Translations under genes and position numbers: made by a program
Part shown: positions 46,740-58,940 of the stretch, piece after piece
Position numbering within the stretch: position 1 is the stretch's first letter
Layout of the letters: the number at the start of each line of letters is the position of its first letter
The notes under the pieces: model-generated
Databases searched by the model: none
Seen by the model: the letters and a program-made list of their open reading frames with translations, nothing else
Told to the model about the DNA's origin: nothing
Assembly (NCBI RefSeq): GCF_018991925.1
Contig: NW_024735554.1
Coordinates: forward strand, 1,588,695 to 1,652,694
Origin: Homarus americanus
Taxonomy: Eukaryota > Arthropoda > Malacostraca > Decapoda > Nephropidae
Reading direction: 5' to 3'
Length of the DNA: 64,000 nucleotides

Positions 46740-48385
46740 CTGTTGGCAAGTACTGGCTCCATAATGTATCTGCATTTGCTCCAGTGTTGGTCAAGTCTGG
46801 TCTTGAAAGAGCTCACAACACTCTCTGGCAGTTTTCACTCCCAAAAAAGTTTACCTTCACAATTTTATGGACCTTCAACTTTGAGCTGTGACCCCTTGTG
46901 GGCCGGGCATCCACCAGCTCCAGGTATGGAAATTCAACCGAGTAGTACCCTCTGAAATGTTTATAAATTTCAATTTGGTCACCTTTTATCAGTCTATAGA
47001 ATAAGCTAGGCAGTGAGAGGCAGGAGTTCTGTCTCTCTGGGTAACTGAGGTGCTGTAGTGCAGGCACCTGTCTAGTGGTCCTCTCGATGGGGAAGCTCCT
47101 CGGTCTTGATTCACCTTTTCACAATAGCCCGAGAACTTCAGTTTGTTGACAACATACATACCCAGATCCTTTTCACATTTGGTCTCTGGTAACAAGGTTG
47201 CATCGTCCCATTGGGACATGTGAAGTGCCTCCTTATTGTTGGTACGACCTTGGTGCATCCTCTTACACTTCATGACGTTGAATCTTACACAGCCATTTCT
47301 TCGACCACTCTTGAAGCTGCCAGAGGTCATTCTGTAGCTTGTCAAAGTCTGTTTGATTCTTAATTTCCCTAAATAACTTGGCATCATCTGTAAGCATTTG
47401 TATGGAAGAGTGTATAGATTCTGGCAAGTCATTTATGAAAAAAAAAATGGGCACAGTACACTGCCCTGTGGTACCCCACTTGTCAAGGGTACACATGACA
47501 ATTTCATGCCATTAATCACCACACACTACTTGCAGTCATGATGTTTCCAATCCACACAAGGACACTTCCCTGAATCCCATACCCTTTCAGTTTAATTCTC
47601 AGCCTTGCAAGGAGTATGTTGTCGAAAGCCTTGGGAAAATCCAGATACTTATTGTCGATATTGCCACCCTCTTCTAGAATTTGAGTTCAAATATTCAAAA
47701 CCTTGAGCAATTGTGTCATGCACGAGCATCCCAGAATAAAACCTTAATGGCAATCCTTTACCAGGTTGTTTCGTAGTAGATGTTCCATTGTGGTATCTCT
47801 TATAAAGCTTCCTCGTACAGTAATATCTCCATTGGCCGGAATCCCTCGAACTCGGAACTCTCCGATAGCCGGAATTGAAATTTTCTCGGAAAATCGTTCC
47901 CAAAGCAGTTATTTTCCGAAAAATTCCTGCTTTGGGAATGATTTTCCGAGGGGCAAATTTTTCGGAAAATTTTCCCGTTACCCGGAAAATTCCGGGGATG
48001 GGGGAGGTTTTTTCTGGGAGTGAGAGATGAAAATCAGGCGCATTTTCTGGAAATTCTGAGAAAATTTTTCCGTTACCCGGAAAATTCCAGGGATGAGGGA
48101 TATTTTTCCGGGTTCGGGATGATGTACTGGGCAATTTCTGGAACTTCCGAGAAATTTTTTCTGTTACCCGGAAAATTCTGGGGATGAGGGATTTTTTCCG
48201 GCTCCGAAAGTCGTCTCGTTACCTGGAAATCTCTCATTACCGGAAGTGCTCAGCACCAATTGTACCGGCTAACGGGGATATCACTGTACCTTACACACTA
48301 CGCTGGTCAGGTTCATTGGTCGATAATTATTCATGTAATGGCGATTGCCTGGCTTGAATATACAACTCACATCAGCCATTTTCCA
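46740..48385 (-). pseudogene. LINE (CR1-like) reverse-transcriptase remnant, split by a MITE
   Basis: Right to left on the minus strand: VTGKWLM and Q-R-P-like text near 48300-48385 (before the MITE at 47818-48286); then YLDFPKAFDNILLARLRIKL; then TVPIFFFINDLPESIHSSIQ; then MLTDDAKLFREIKNQTDFDK (the F/L-A-D-D catalytic motif changed to LTDD); QLQEWSKKWL; EKDLGMYVVNKLKFSGYCEK; and the C-terminal LVDARPTRGHSSKL, VNFFG. This follows the order of ORF2 reverse transcriptase. Many stops and shifts. Confidence 0.85.
47818..48286. mobile_element. Tigger-like MITE inserted in the LINE
   Basis: 469 bp, TA on both sides, CAGTAATATCTCCATTGGCC against GGCTAACGGGGATATCACTG. Inside are repeated GGAAAATTCCGGGGATGGGG-type units (four diverged copies). 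It interrupts the LINE open frame, so it came later. A fragment of the same family ends at 10855. Confidence 0.85.
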
Positions 48386-48399
48386 GTCACTGATGAGGA

Positions 48400-49235
48400 G
48401 GAATAAAACTTTATGACCAGGATGAGACTTGGCTTCCGATGGTTCAGGACACGTTGTGAAAACGAGGCGAATGACATCCCGAGCAAAGTCAAATCAAATC
48501 TGGAAGCTAAAATAACTAACAAGGCAGTGTCACTCATAAGTGCTTGAGCGGGGCATTTAGGGGAGGCTGAAAGAACTGGAGGACAGGATCGATGCTTTGG
48601 GAGTGGTCTCTGACGAGTCTCCTCAATCATTCGTGAACATCACTGAAGAGGAACTGAAGGAGTTTGGGTAGTACTAATGGAGTGAGTGTGAAGATCAATG
48701 ATTTGGGCAGGGCTAGGACAGTAACCCACCCAGCAGGTACTGAAGCTAAAGGGGGGTTTTGTGGCTGCTGCTGCTGGAAGTGTTGATAGAGCATTGAAGT
48801 CTATTCCTATTGATAGCTGCATCCAGACACGAACTGGCTCCCTTGTTATAAAACTTCCCACTGAGAAGGCAAAGGAGGAGGCTAGTGGGAAAATGAGTTC
48901 CTGCTTTGGTACACATTTGGACTTCATGGTGTCTGAACTTAGGATAATCTTGCCAAAAATGATAACTGTAGGTATTCCTACTACACTTCCCGATGACAAA
49001 ATAGTCTCGGGCATTGCGGAGAAGAATAATGAAATTCAAGAACTATTAAATATGGGCTGCACATTAACCCTTGTTTACAAAAAGATATAGAGATATACTG
49101 TAGTAAACTTGCAGTCATGAAGATGTTGCCCCAAGTAAAAAATTCATTAGAGAAGTACCAAGGATATGTTAATGTTGGATTGAACAGATGCAAAGCTTAT
49201 GACAGGTTTTGGGTCACTCAATGCTACCACAACCT
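48400..49235 (+). pseudogene. LINE ORF1-like remnant
   Basis: Plus-strand text with an intact middle (48761-49090): AGSVDRALKSIPIDSCIQTR, TGSLVIKLPTEKAKEEASGK, ITVGIPTTLPDDKIVSGIAE, KNNEIQELLNMGCTLTLVYK. It then continues after a stop as KLAVMKMLPQVKNSLEKYQG, YVNVGLNRCKAYDRFWVTQCYHN cut at the second part. The order 'VGIP...IQEL...LAVMK-P-V...VGL-RC-V-DRFWVTQCYH' resembles ORF1 nucleic-acid-binding proteins of CR1/Jockey-type LINEs in invertebrates. The zinc-finger tail is missing. Confidence 0.6.
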
Positions 49236-49261
49236 GGTTCTCTAGTTTATGCCTTTATGCA

Positions 49262-49480
49262 GAGTCATGAGTCTAGGGTGTTGGTGGTGCAGTGGTAACT
49301 AAGTATTTCTCACCAATATGTCAAGAGTTTGAGCCTTAGCCCAGACACACTTGAGAAGGGTGTGACCCTCACTACCAAACATCACAGGTTTACCAGACTC
49401 CAGTTTCCTCCTGTACTAACACTGGATAGACCAACCGCCTGAACAGCGAGTAAGCTGATAAGCGGTGAAAAAAAAAAACG
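49262..49480 (+). mobile_element. tRNA-derived SINE
   Basis: Begins GGTGGTGCAGTGGTAACTAA (box A type) and has AAGAGTTTGAGCCTTAGCCC about 35 bp on (box B type, G-x-T-x-G-A-x-x-C). The tRNA-unrelated body has TCACAGGTTTACCAGACTCC and CCTCCTGTACTAACACTGG, and the element ends GATAAGCGGTG plus an A run. It is not a functional tRNA: the cloverleaf and anticodon cannot be drawn convincingly. Confidence 0.75.
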
Positions 49481-49569
49481 TGCAAATTGTTCAACTCATG
49501 CAGTACCACATGAGTCAGTCAGCTATGTTGCATCAAGTAAAGATTACCCTATGATGATTTCCCAGAGTA

Positions 49570-49755
49570 AAAAAGTAATTGATAACACCGGGATGAAGAA
49601 ACAACATTAACCGAGACCAGACGTGAAAGGGACCTGGGTGTGTATGTTGACAATGAACTGAAGCTCTCGTACCATTGTGAGAAGGTGAACCAAACCATAG
49701 TTTGTTCCCTTGAAGCTTGCAACTGTGGCAGCTGATGCACACCAGAAGACCCACT
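49570..49755 (+). pseudogene. LINE reverse-transcriptase fragment
   Basis: Plus-strand reading TRRERDLGVYVDNELKLSYHCEKVNQT cut in parts: RERDLGVYVDNELKLS, then HCEKVNQT. It is the same block as in the minus-strand LINE at about 47130 (EKDLGMYVVNKLKFS). Short, and bounded by stops. Confidence 0.75.
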
Positions 49756-50220
49756 ACAGTCCTTTAATATTTACTTTATCATACTTACATTATGCTATTT
49801 TAAGGGACATAATAACCTTTCTATGTTAATCAAGGCTGAAAATTGTGAAAGACTGATCCTTTCTTCTCATTTATTCATATATCTGTATGCACAAAGAATT
49901 AAATTCACTTAGCAACAATGATGCCTAAGAAATTGTTTTATATAACATATAAACTTTACAAACTTTTCAGCTGCTTGAATACTGTACAGTTAAAGTAGTC
50001 ACCCTTTACATGTACAGTTATAATAAAATTTCTCTTCTAAGAATTAATTGAAGCTATGAACAAATTGCAAAACTGTACATGTACCTTAGTTACCATCACT
50101 TTTATAAATTTTTTAATCTAAAAACCATTCACTGTTAAACTGTGGAAAAATCATTACAATACTCTAATGTGGCTTAGAAATACAAAAATATAATATAAAA
50201 CAATATAATAAATAAAGACT

Positions 50221-50636
50221 GTGTGTGTGTGTGGAAAGTGAATGTGTGTCGAGGTGGTGGGTTTCCGAGCTATAACTGCGTGGCAGCGCTCCCTCCCAAT
50301 GTGACGTCACAGCACACACACGTCTGCGAGTCAGCTGGGTGACTGCCTGGCTGAACTGAGTTCACACCACCCACAGGATGGTTGGAGTGTGGAAGGAGCT
50401 ATTTGTTGTACATAAAATATGTGCTATTGCATTTTATGATAATTATGCTATGTATTGATTTTATTGTTTTTTGTAGCAATAAACATGACAGCTCATCCCA
50501 TTTGTGTGCAGTATTCAAAATTATAATTTTAACTGATGTGGATGAATTTTTATAATTATTACAGGGTATTTGATTTCGGTGCTAGTTAGCTGAATCTGCC
50601 AATTGGCCGTATACCGAATAACTGGGATTCTACTAT
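50221..50636. mobile_element. Right part of a CAGTAGAATCCC-family MITE
   Basis: Shares GAGCTATAACTGCGTGGC and GTCAGCTGGGTGACTGCC with 51016-51983, and ends AATAACTGGGATTCTACTA. The left terminal repeat is missing. Confidence 0.6.
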
Positions 50637-51015
50637 ACATTTAATTAAAAAAAAATAGTAATAATTTTCATAAATAAAACTATTGTACTGTACATAAAAA
50701 TATATTAAAATCAAACACATTCAAGTCAAACCTTCCATATGCGTTAATGATGCATGAAGCAAAGGTTGTTTACATCTGTAAGCAATTATTATTTTGTGTA
50801 TGCACAAGGCAAAAATGGAAACCCTTATACTAAGACATTACTGGTATGAATTAATTCAGTATTGGGAAAATTTAATGTACTGAGATTAAAGTTTTCCACT
50901 TGAAATATATTTAATTTTGGATGTGAACATTATTTCATTCATATTACAATAGGAAGATCTGCCATGTGGTACCTTTTATAAAGCACTGTATTTGTTTCAC
51001 ACACCTCACTCAGTA

Positions 51016-51262
51016 CAGTAGAATCCCAGTTAACCGGCACCTATGGGGATTGAGAGGTGCTGGATGAAGAACTTTACTGGTGAGCTGAAACTCACTCTTA
51101 GGATTCCCAATAAATTCTACAATGCTACAGGATGACCTCCTCAAATTCATCTCAGAAAAATGAACTTCTTGAATCCTTATCCCACTCTATATACAGGATG
51201 TTGTTTAGAAAAATAAATAAAAAATAAATAAAAAATAAATAAATAAATAAATAAATAAATAT

Positions 51263-51343
<81 letters not shown>

Positions 51344-51983
51344 AATAAAATAAGAAACATGAAGAGCATGGGTGTGGGTGTGTGTGTGTGTGTGGAGGTG
51401 GTAGGCTATAACTACATCGCCGACTCACCAGCCCAGCTGCTGTGTTTATTGTTAATTACAATAAAAATATAAGTTGTTGCAAATCATTACATTACTCTCA
51501 TGTGGCTTATAAATAAAGAAAATATAATATAAAACAATACAATAAGAAAATGAAGAAGTTCGGTCTGTACATGTAGGAACTGGATGTGCGTTGAGCTATA
51601 ACCGAGTGGCTGCGCTCCCTCCCAATGTGATGTCACGGCATACACAAGGCCAGCACGGAAGCTACACGTCTGTGAGTAAGCTGGGTGACTCTGAACTACG
51701 TGTTGCACGGAGGACGGTTTGAGTGTGGAAAGGGCCAATTTTTTGTACTTAATATATATACTATTGTATTTTATGATATGCTATGTATCAATTTTATTGT
51801 TTATACTGTACAGTACATGTAATAGCAATAAATGTGGCAGTTCATCTCTATCGCACAGGGTATTCAAACTTATGATTCTAGCTGACCTTGGAGGAATTTT
51901 TATTTTTCTTATTTAATTTTTGTGCCGGTTAGTTGAATCCTCCAGTTGTCCCGATACTGTACCACATAACTGTGATTCTACTG
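51016..51983. mobile_element. Complete CAGTAGAATCCC-family MITE with microsatellites
   Basis: 968 bp between TA sites, CAGTAGAATCCCAGTTAACC against CATAACTGTGATTCTACTG. It contains a (TAAA)n tract followed by a long (TA)n tract (about 51207-51340) and a (GT)n tract (about 51374-51392). Confidence 0.8.
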
Positions 51984-52686
51984 TATCCCCACTCAGCCTA
52001 CACACCTTTCTGAGGTGTGCATTAAAATTTTATCTAATAACATTTAGAGACAAGCTCTAAACATGGCAGTGGAATGGTATTCAATAAATCAACAGAAACA
52101 CCTACCTCTTTCTGAAAGGCAATGAACAAGTAGTCACTGGTAACAAGTAAGGTTTTCTGCTATACACAAGCAGTGTAGGATGTCATATTTTGTGATGTAG
52201 TGTCCACTGAATTCATAGATTATGCTGCATTTGTAAATACAGTACAGTGGACTTGGACAACTGGTAGAAGAACATTGCAAAGATAAACTGTTGTATACAT
52301 TGTCAATAAATATATGGTACTGTAGGTAGTGCAGGCTGAGGTATCCACAAGTACTTCACAGCAAGTCTTGGTCTACAGAAAGGAGGGGTTCATACAACCT
52401 CTGAAAACAGGCATAGCACGTCAAGTCGTGCTCTTCAAAGACTCGGTATCAACTCCATATACTTTATATAAACAAACTGGACACAACAATGCTTTGGGAA
52501 TACAGTACAGTACATACATATGGAGTCTTATGTTGCCACTGTAACTTGTCCCATTGTTAAAAAACATGAGAACCATAGGAAGTGTTTATCTATCTAGTGT
52601 TCGAAATAGACAAATGATGTACAAGTCAAGAGTCCACGTGACTACTGAGGGGAGAAATTTTTTCCACAGATACCAAGAAAATGCCT
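51984..52686. other. Downstream of gene B stop, nothing recognised
   Basis: Expected to hold the 3' UTR of gene B on the minus strand. No unambiguous polyadenylation signal was found on that strand close to the stop. Confidence 0.4.
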
Positions 52687-54323
52687 TTAACTTGAAAAAT
52701 TATAGGAAGATGCCAAAGTGTATGTTGGAGTATGTTGTGGGGGAATATGAGATAATTGCACATAATTAACTGGGGTCTTTGATACAACATACTGTGGCAA
52801 TTGACCAATTATGTATTGCCTTTGTGGTATTGAAGCTCCATCTTTGGGAGATTGACACTGTAAATATTGTACATTATTTCCTCCAGTTGATATATTACAA
52901 TTTCTAACTTGATCAATGTGACTCTGGTGTTGTACACTTCCTATGGCATTATTGTGAGTATAACTTTCACCAGATTTCCTTACTTGCATTTCTGGTGTAG
53001 AGAGGTTATGTTTATCAGTCCATGCAAATGTATTATAAGGTCCAGAAAAATCAGGAGCCGATACCAACTGATTGCTTCCATAAGATGAAACAAAATTAGA
53101 TGCTACCTCTTGGCTTGACAATAGCCCAGCTTCTAATGCATTGGTATCATTCACATGACTTTTATTATACTGACACTGAGGAGCAGTGTTTTCAGTCATT
53201 TCATAAGGTTTTAATGAAAGTTGTGGTGGAGTTACAGTATAGAATGAATTCAGTTGTGTTACGGTTGCACTCTTTTTTGGATTACTTGTGGGGTATTCAT
53301 TATGTGTTTGAATGGATTGATTAGTGGCTACACAGTTACTCCGAGTCATATTTTGAAGATCTGGTTTATCCATGTTATTATATAGACCGTTGACTATAAA
53401 AATAGGCACAGCACTATTATTCTTATGATTAACCTTATATGCTTTTATTACTTTATATGTTGGAGATGGTTTTCCAAGATCGTTTTGTGAATTTAATGAA
53501 ATGACATTATGTGCAGTATCACCGAGACTTTCTAGACTGTTATCTCTCTTTTCAAATTGTGTGTTATTTATGTGTTGATTGAATAACCCCTGGGGTATTA
53601 GCCTATCACTTCCTGGAAGATGCTTCTCATGTGTGGATGTTGAAGAGCAATCAAATGTAGGATGATATAAATTTCCATTACCACCATTTTGTGGCAAGTT
53701 TATAGAGTCAGCACAACCAAAAATCATTCCAGGTTTAATTGGCTCATCACTTGGTTCTGTATTCAATATGCACTGACTTAACTGTTTCTCAGAACATGGT
53801 GCAGACATCAAACATGAATCTGGAAATCCTGCACTGCTGACTGAAGGTAGTGTATCAGTGACTTGACAGTTTCTCACAGTTTCCTTAATTAGTACGTAGT
53901 TATTAGCTTCACATTCTACATGAAACTGGGAATCATTTTCTTCAAAATATTCCTGGCATTCTTGTTTTAATTCTTGAGTTTCTTTATATGCTTCACTTTG
54001 GTTACTCACTGATCTTTTAAGACTGATATCGGATATGTTCTTTCCTGGTTCAGGATTATACCCCAATTTTTGATCGGTAACTACTTCTGTGTCTACTTCC
54101 ATATCTTTTAAATCTTTAACAGGTACGTCACTTTCAACACTCCTTATGTTTGTGTTCATCGGCTTCTTCCTAGCCTGCAAACGCTTTGAAACTTGTTTGC
54201 CATTTTTGGTTTGCTCTTTCACTTTGTTAGTTGAAGCTTTAATATTTTTGTTTGATAACCTATTCTTAATCCACTCTTCATATCCAGTTACCTCTCCATT
54301 TTCATTTACAATATCGACAGGAT
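52687..54323 (-). CDS. MBD gene B, long C-terminal exon
   Basis: Exon of 1637 nt starting at a TTTCAG acceptor in phase 1 (the split codon gives D) and running open for about 545 codons to a TAA. It opens with DPVDIVNENGEVTGYEEWIK, whose G-E-x-T-G-Y-E-x-W-I core is shared with the start of the gene A last exon (8735). After a short basic stretch (NGKQVSKRLQARKKP, possible nuclear localisation signal) it becomes acidic, then Ser/Asn/Gln-rich without recognisable folds, as in disordered tails of chromatin proteins. The end reads HTPTYTLASSYNFSS. An alternative weak donor shortly before the stop could lead to the exon at 32466, but the TAA here gives a plain end to the gene. Confidence 0.75.
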
Positions 54324-54409
54324 CTGAAAGTTTAAATTTTGTCATTAGCATTACAAATCACCCTTTAAATCTCATGACAGCAAATTCTGAGAAAAGTGAA
54401 TTCTACAGT

Positions 54410-54502
54410 AAACCTCACACTACACGTGAGTAGAGTGTCCTGGAGGCTGTCACTAGTAAACCTCACACTACACGTGAGTAGAGCGTCCTGGAGGCTGTCA
54501 CA
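54410..54502. repeat. Two-copy tandem duplication, about 56 bp
   Basis: AGTAAACCTCACACTACACG, then GTGAGTAGAG(T/C)GTCCTGGAGGC, occurs twice with a single base difference, just upstream of the last exon of gene B. Confidence 0.85.
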
Positions 54503-54715
54503 GTACGTACAGCCAACTGTAGAGTTTATCTTTTAACAAAAACAAGGCAGTGTTCTGAGACTGGTAAATCTGTGTCACTGTCTGCAGCTGACACTTCAAA
54601 GTGAGGGAAGTAGTTGGTGGGGTAATGTAGTGTTTCTTGCTGTTAGCCTAATGATGACTGTGTGTGTGGTGGCCAAGGAAAGGGGAGATGAAGGTGGTGG
54701 GAGTGTGACCTTTTT

Positions 54716-54719
54716 AACA

Positions 54720-54782
<63 letters not shown>
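54716..54782. repeat. (GCAC)n / (AC)n microsatellite
   Basis: About nine ACGC units pass directly into about fifteen AC units. Confidence 0.95.
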
Positions 54783-54784
<2 letters not shown>

Positions 54785-55250
54785 ACACTTAGGAATCAGT
54801 TATTGGGGTAGATGGGTAGCAGAGAATTGTTGTGCAAAATTAAAAAAATTATATCAGTAATAGTATTTCCATGGGATATGTAGGGTATGGGACTGCAGCC
54901 TCAAAACATACACCAAAAAATTCTAAAGACACCACTTTTCTTATTTCAAAACACTTATTAACAAATTATCACTCGCCTTAAAATTTGAATATTTGCTTCC
55001 TTGACTGCAATCGTTCAGACTCAAGGTAAGTGATGGAGCAATGTAACATAGGGTGTTCGGAATCATGTAGATCTGCGCTAGGGTTCAGTTAACATCTACA
55101 GCCTCAGGTTGTTATTATCAACTATGTTTGCTTCTACTTACGATAATTTGAAATGTAGCTCTACATCATATATGGCATGTACTGTACTATCCACTCTGCT
55201 ATGTACCTACAGTACTTTCACACTTACTGAATGTATGGTAAAGTACAGTA
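54783..55250. other. Intron of gene B, nothing recognised
   Basis: Unique AT-rich sequence without open frames of coding character. Confidence 0.45.
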
Positions 55251-55319
55251 CAGCTAGACCCCGACTTACGACCGCCGCAGATTTTTTATTAAAAAAAAAA
55301 ATAATAAATAAAAAAAAAA

Positions 55320-55354
<35 letters not shown>

Positions 55355-55663
55355 ATTCAAATGACATGCATTTTCTATACCGAAACGTTTCCAGTTAATG
55401 TAGTCTCCATGTATAATTAGAAAATTATGGGGGCCCCATGTGCATTCAGCTGACTAAATTAAAGGTAAGTGCTCAGTCACACTGTGTCCATTCCTTATTA
55501 TTTATTACTTTCACTGTACTGTATCCATTCCTCATTATTCATTACTTTTACTGTACTGTATTTCATTGTAGATTTTTTATTAAAAAAAAAAAAAAAATTA
55601 TCTATGTCGGACTTACGACCTGGATTTGGGTCCCTAACCCCGTCGTAAGTCGGGGTCTAGCTG
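55251..55663. mobile_element. MITE of the CCCCGACTTAC family
   Basis: 413 bp, TA-flanked, CAGCTAGACCCCGACTTACG against TAAGTCGGGGTCTAGCTG. A (TAAA)n tract lies inside the left half. TGATTAGAAAATTATGGGGG-type text is shared with 34401-34860. Confidence 0.88.
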
Positions 55664-56082
55664 TATATATAACTGTAATCACTTATAGCATCTTAACACT
55701 GCTTTAAGACTGTATTCTTGGCTGACTGTATCTTGGTACAGTACTGTATAGTGCTGCACAATACAAATTGCATACAAAAACAGCAGCAAACAAGGGAGCA
55801 ACCTTGTACAATGACAGCAGAATATGGACTGAGTGCATGATCCTATGCCCTAAGTTACCCAAGAAGCTAGCCCACCCATGTGCCTGGCATGCAGGGACGC
55901 ACTGGAGCAAGATGAAATCTCAGAAAATTCGTTCTCACACCAGGAACAGAGAGATTTTTCCTGAAATTTCACGGAAGGTTAAAAAAAATCATTCTGGCTA
56001 TTAGAGAGATTATTGTATTCAGTATTTAATGTTTATAATGTGCTTCATTAATTGCTGTACAATGTTTATAAGTCTCGTACTA

Positions 56083-56818
56083 CAGTTGAATCTGGATTTA
56101 CGCGGATTTTTGTTTACTCGTTTGGTCATTTACGTGGTGCCTTGCCAGAATGAAATGCTTTAATTACGCGGTAAATTTGGTCATTTACGAAGGTGAAGTA
56201 TAATTTGTTTATTTACTGAAGATATTTGTTTTAGCTCATAAAATTCATACAAATTACCCGGCCAAAATATAATTTACATTGCTAGAATTCTTATAAGATT
56301 GTGATTATTTTAAATATAAACATCATGGAATTTGCATTAGACATACAAATTTTAGATCTAATGTAAGAATTTTGATTAGAAAGAGCCAAAATTTTGTGCA
56401 AAATATATGACGTTCATATTCAAAATATTCCTGGTCTTGCAAGGAATCCAGCAATGTCAATTATTTTATCCTAACTTTAGTCAGAGGTATTATTTATTAC
56501 TAAAAATGTAAGCCTTCTGTTTTCACCCAAACATTTCTCAGAGAGGGAGGAGCCAGCGAGCGTGGGAAGAGGGCAGCGGGAGTTGAGTCCATTATTTGAA
56601 AGGACATTAACTGGTGACTGTATTTCTCTTAAATATTAATTGTGTGTGCATACCAACATAAAATTAAGATGTTATTTTTACTACAACGTAGGTATTGTGT
56701 CGGAAAAGTGGAGTTTGAGGGTCAGCCCAGTCTCTATTTCAATTAATCCCATATGTTCTGTTATTTCATTTACGGTACTCCGCGGGTTCAATTGACCACG
56801 TAAATGAAGACCCAACTG
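56083..56818. mobile_element. Tigger-like element with inverted foldback core
   Basis: CAGTTGAATCTGGATTTACG against AAATGAAGACCCAACTG. TA is present at the left; the right flank has decayed to AA. The foldback core (about 56215-56490) is in the opposite orientation to most other copies. In an intron of gene B. Confidence 0.75.
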
Positions 56819-57049
56819 AATTCATTTTTAAAAATATAGAAGACACCAAACAAATACCAATACGGATATATGCATGACTCTCCTGCAAAAAAAGACCAAA
56901 CAGCTGGTACTCTCTCCCTCAGCCCTACCAAAAATAGCCCAACAACATCTTTCTTGTTTATTCTCTTCCAATTTCTCACTTTAACTGGTATTTTCTACTT
57001 CATATTGCCTACACCAGATAAACTACAGTAATTGAGATTAGACACAGTT

Positions 57050-57990
57050 ATAAATTTGATTACCGGGTACTGGCAGGATGCCGTTAGAACCACCTGACCC
57101 TACCAACAGTGTTGCAAGTCAGACACAGCATTTTTTTTTTTACATTTTTGGTGTCTCCATTTGTGTTAATTTTTTTTTCTGTGGGGTTTGCACAATAATA
57201 AACTGTTTTACCTACAGTATTGTAAAACAATTTGGGAAAAGAAATACTCGGTAACTTAAAATTTTAAAAGGAAAATCTTGAAACTGGCAACTGTGTGTAG
57301 ATGACCTGACTCACATCATATTATGATTTTGATGGATTTTAATGAAAATATTCAGAAATATGGTATCGTAGTGAATTAGGATAGAATATTATTGTAATAC
57401 AACAGGTTTTTAACTGAAAACCATTCAAAAAGAGATTACGGTAAAATCTTTTGAACAACGAAAGAAAGCGAAAGTCACTGTTTTCGTCACGATTTTATCC
57501 CACTTTCCACTGTAATACGTACGTCATTTCAGCAAAAATATTACATTTCCATATTTATTTCTGAGAATATATTCATTCAGGCACAGTTAAGGTAAAATAT
57601 ACTTGTGATGTAATATCTTAATGAAAATATTTAGAAATACGGTATCGTAGTTTTCTTTTGTTTCAAATTTAATTAACAATGATTGATGTTTCAAATTTAA
57701 TGAAAAAAAATTTATGTATCTATAAACTTTTAAAAATGAATACTTTATGTTTTACATCGTCCTGTGCTACCATACCATGCATTTGGCTACTTTGGGCTTG
57801 CTATGATGACGCAAGAGATCTGCCCTGGCAACTGTACCGACACTCACAGCTGGTGGTGCGTCGTTTCCATTGTTTACTGACAGTTACTGGTAAATATTTT
57901 TCAACCTAACGAAACTATTACCCATTTAGAGGTCGACCCCCAATTTTTTGCCAAAAAATTTGGTCTTAAAAACTCGAACTACACACAGGT
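57050..57990 (-). mobile_element. Inverted relative of the 23237-25617 element
   Basis: GACGATTTTATCCCACTTTC-type and CAGCTGGTGGTGCGTCG text match the other element in reverse. It ends with AGGTCGACCCCC and CGAACTAC pieces of the terminal repeat. Borders are unclear. Confidence 0.5.
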
Positions 57991-58429
57991 ATATACGGTA
58001 TGTATGTATGTATGGACTTTTAGGAACAGAACCCTTATAAATAATGAGGACCTACAGAACATAAAAGAACCTCTCCAGACCTTCCTCATCCAGTTTCTCA
58101 ATGCTGTAAGTGTTTTACAGTGTATATACTATATCTAATGCAATCTGACAGGTAAAGAAAAGACAATCATTTCTCCTTACCTGAGCTGTCTGGTATTAAT
58201 GATAAATAAACACTAGAGTTATCATTGGAATAGCTAATGCCACTGACTGTGATCAATAGGCTTAATTAATTGTTTATGAAAAGGTTATACGTATACTGTA
58301 TATGGTAGTTAATGTAGCCCAAAGATCCTTAGTTATTCTGTGAAATTCATTTGTATTCAGCTCTATAACTTCATACTTCCAAACTTTTCTGAATAAGGAA
58401 ACAAATCCATCGAAGAACAAAGTACGTAC

Positions 58430-58673
58430 CAGTTTCCATGTCATTTTTCAAGTCAAAGAATGAGGTAACCCAATACCCATCCTCTGGGAACTTGTCAGGA
58501 GAGATTGCTTCATGGCTGTGAGTTGTCTTGCCAGCGTATTTATTTCTACGGCAGAAATTCTTCCGAGGAGGAGGGGCAGAAGGAGGAGGAGAGGCAGAAG
58601 GAGGAGGAGAGGCAGAAGGAGGAGGAGAGGCAGGAGGAGGAGCAGGAGGAGGAGGAGGAGCAGGAGGATATTT
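58430..58673 (-). CDS. MBD gene B, proline/serine-rich exon with conserved C-terminal block
   Basis: Exon of 244 nt with a CAG acceptor (phase 0) and a GTACGT donor (phase 1). The first 35 or so residues are a low-complexity run of PPP(S/A)A units built from CCT/GCT/TCT codons. The plus strand is correspondingly a GGAGGA purine repeat (about 58560-58665), so length variation is likely. The rest reads CRRNKYAGKTTHSHEAISPD followed by KFPEDGYWVTSFFDLKNDMET, which looks like ordinary constrained coding sequence and contains an aromatic GYWVTSFFDL patch. No family recognised. Position between the MBD and the long C-terminal exon matches gene A exon 12513-12339, but the sequences are not alike. 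Confidence 0.72.
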
Positions 58674-58940
58674 CTGTGGAATAAGTATTATTAATTATTA
58701 TTCTTTTACTAATTACTTGTTGAGTAAGCAGGGAGGTAAAACACATTACAGTAAATGGTTCATTTTCATATATCATCCTATCCTTTTCTTCATGAAAAAG
58801 TTGAGTGAGAAACTACTTTTGAAATAAATTTCATCTACACCAATTATTTCAGCTAACAGGGGAGATCACTGTAGCCTAATTCACTAATTATCAACACTTA
58901 AATAAACCAAACAATAGCACTGTGATACTCATAAACTCAC

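Noticed and set aside
49262..49330. A functional tRNA gene
   Set aside because: Box A and box B-like text only; no consistent cloverleaf, and the unit continues into a SINE body with an A-tail.
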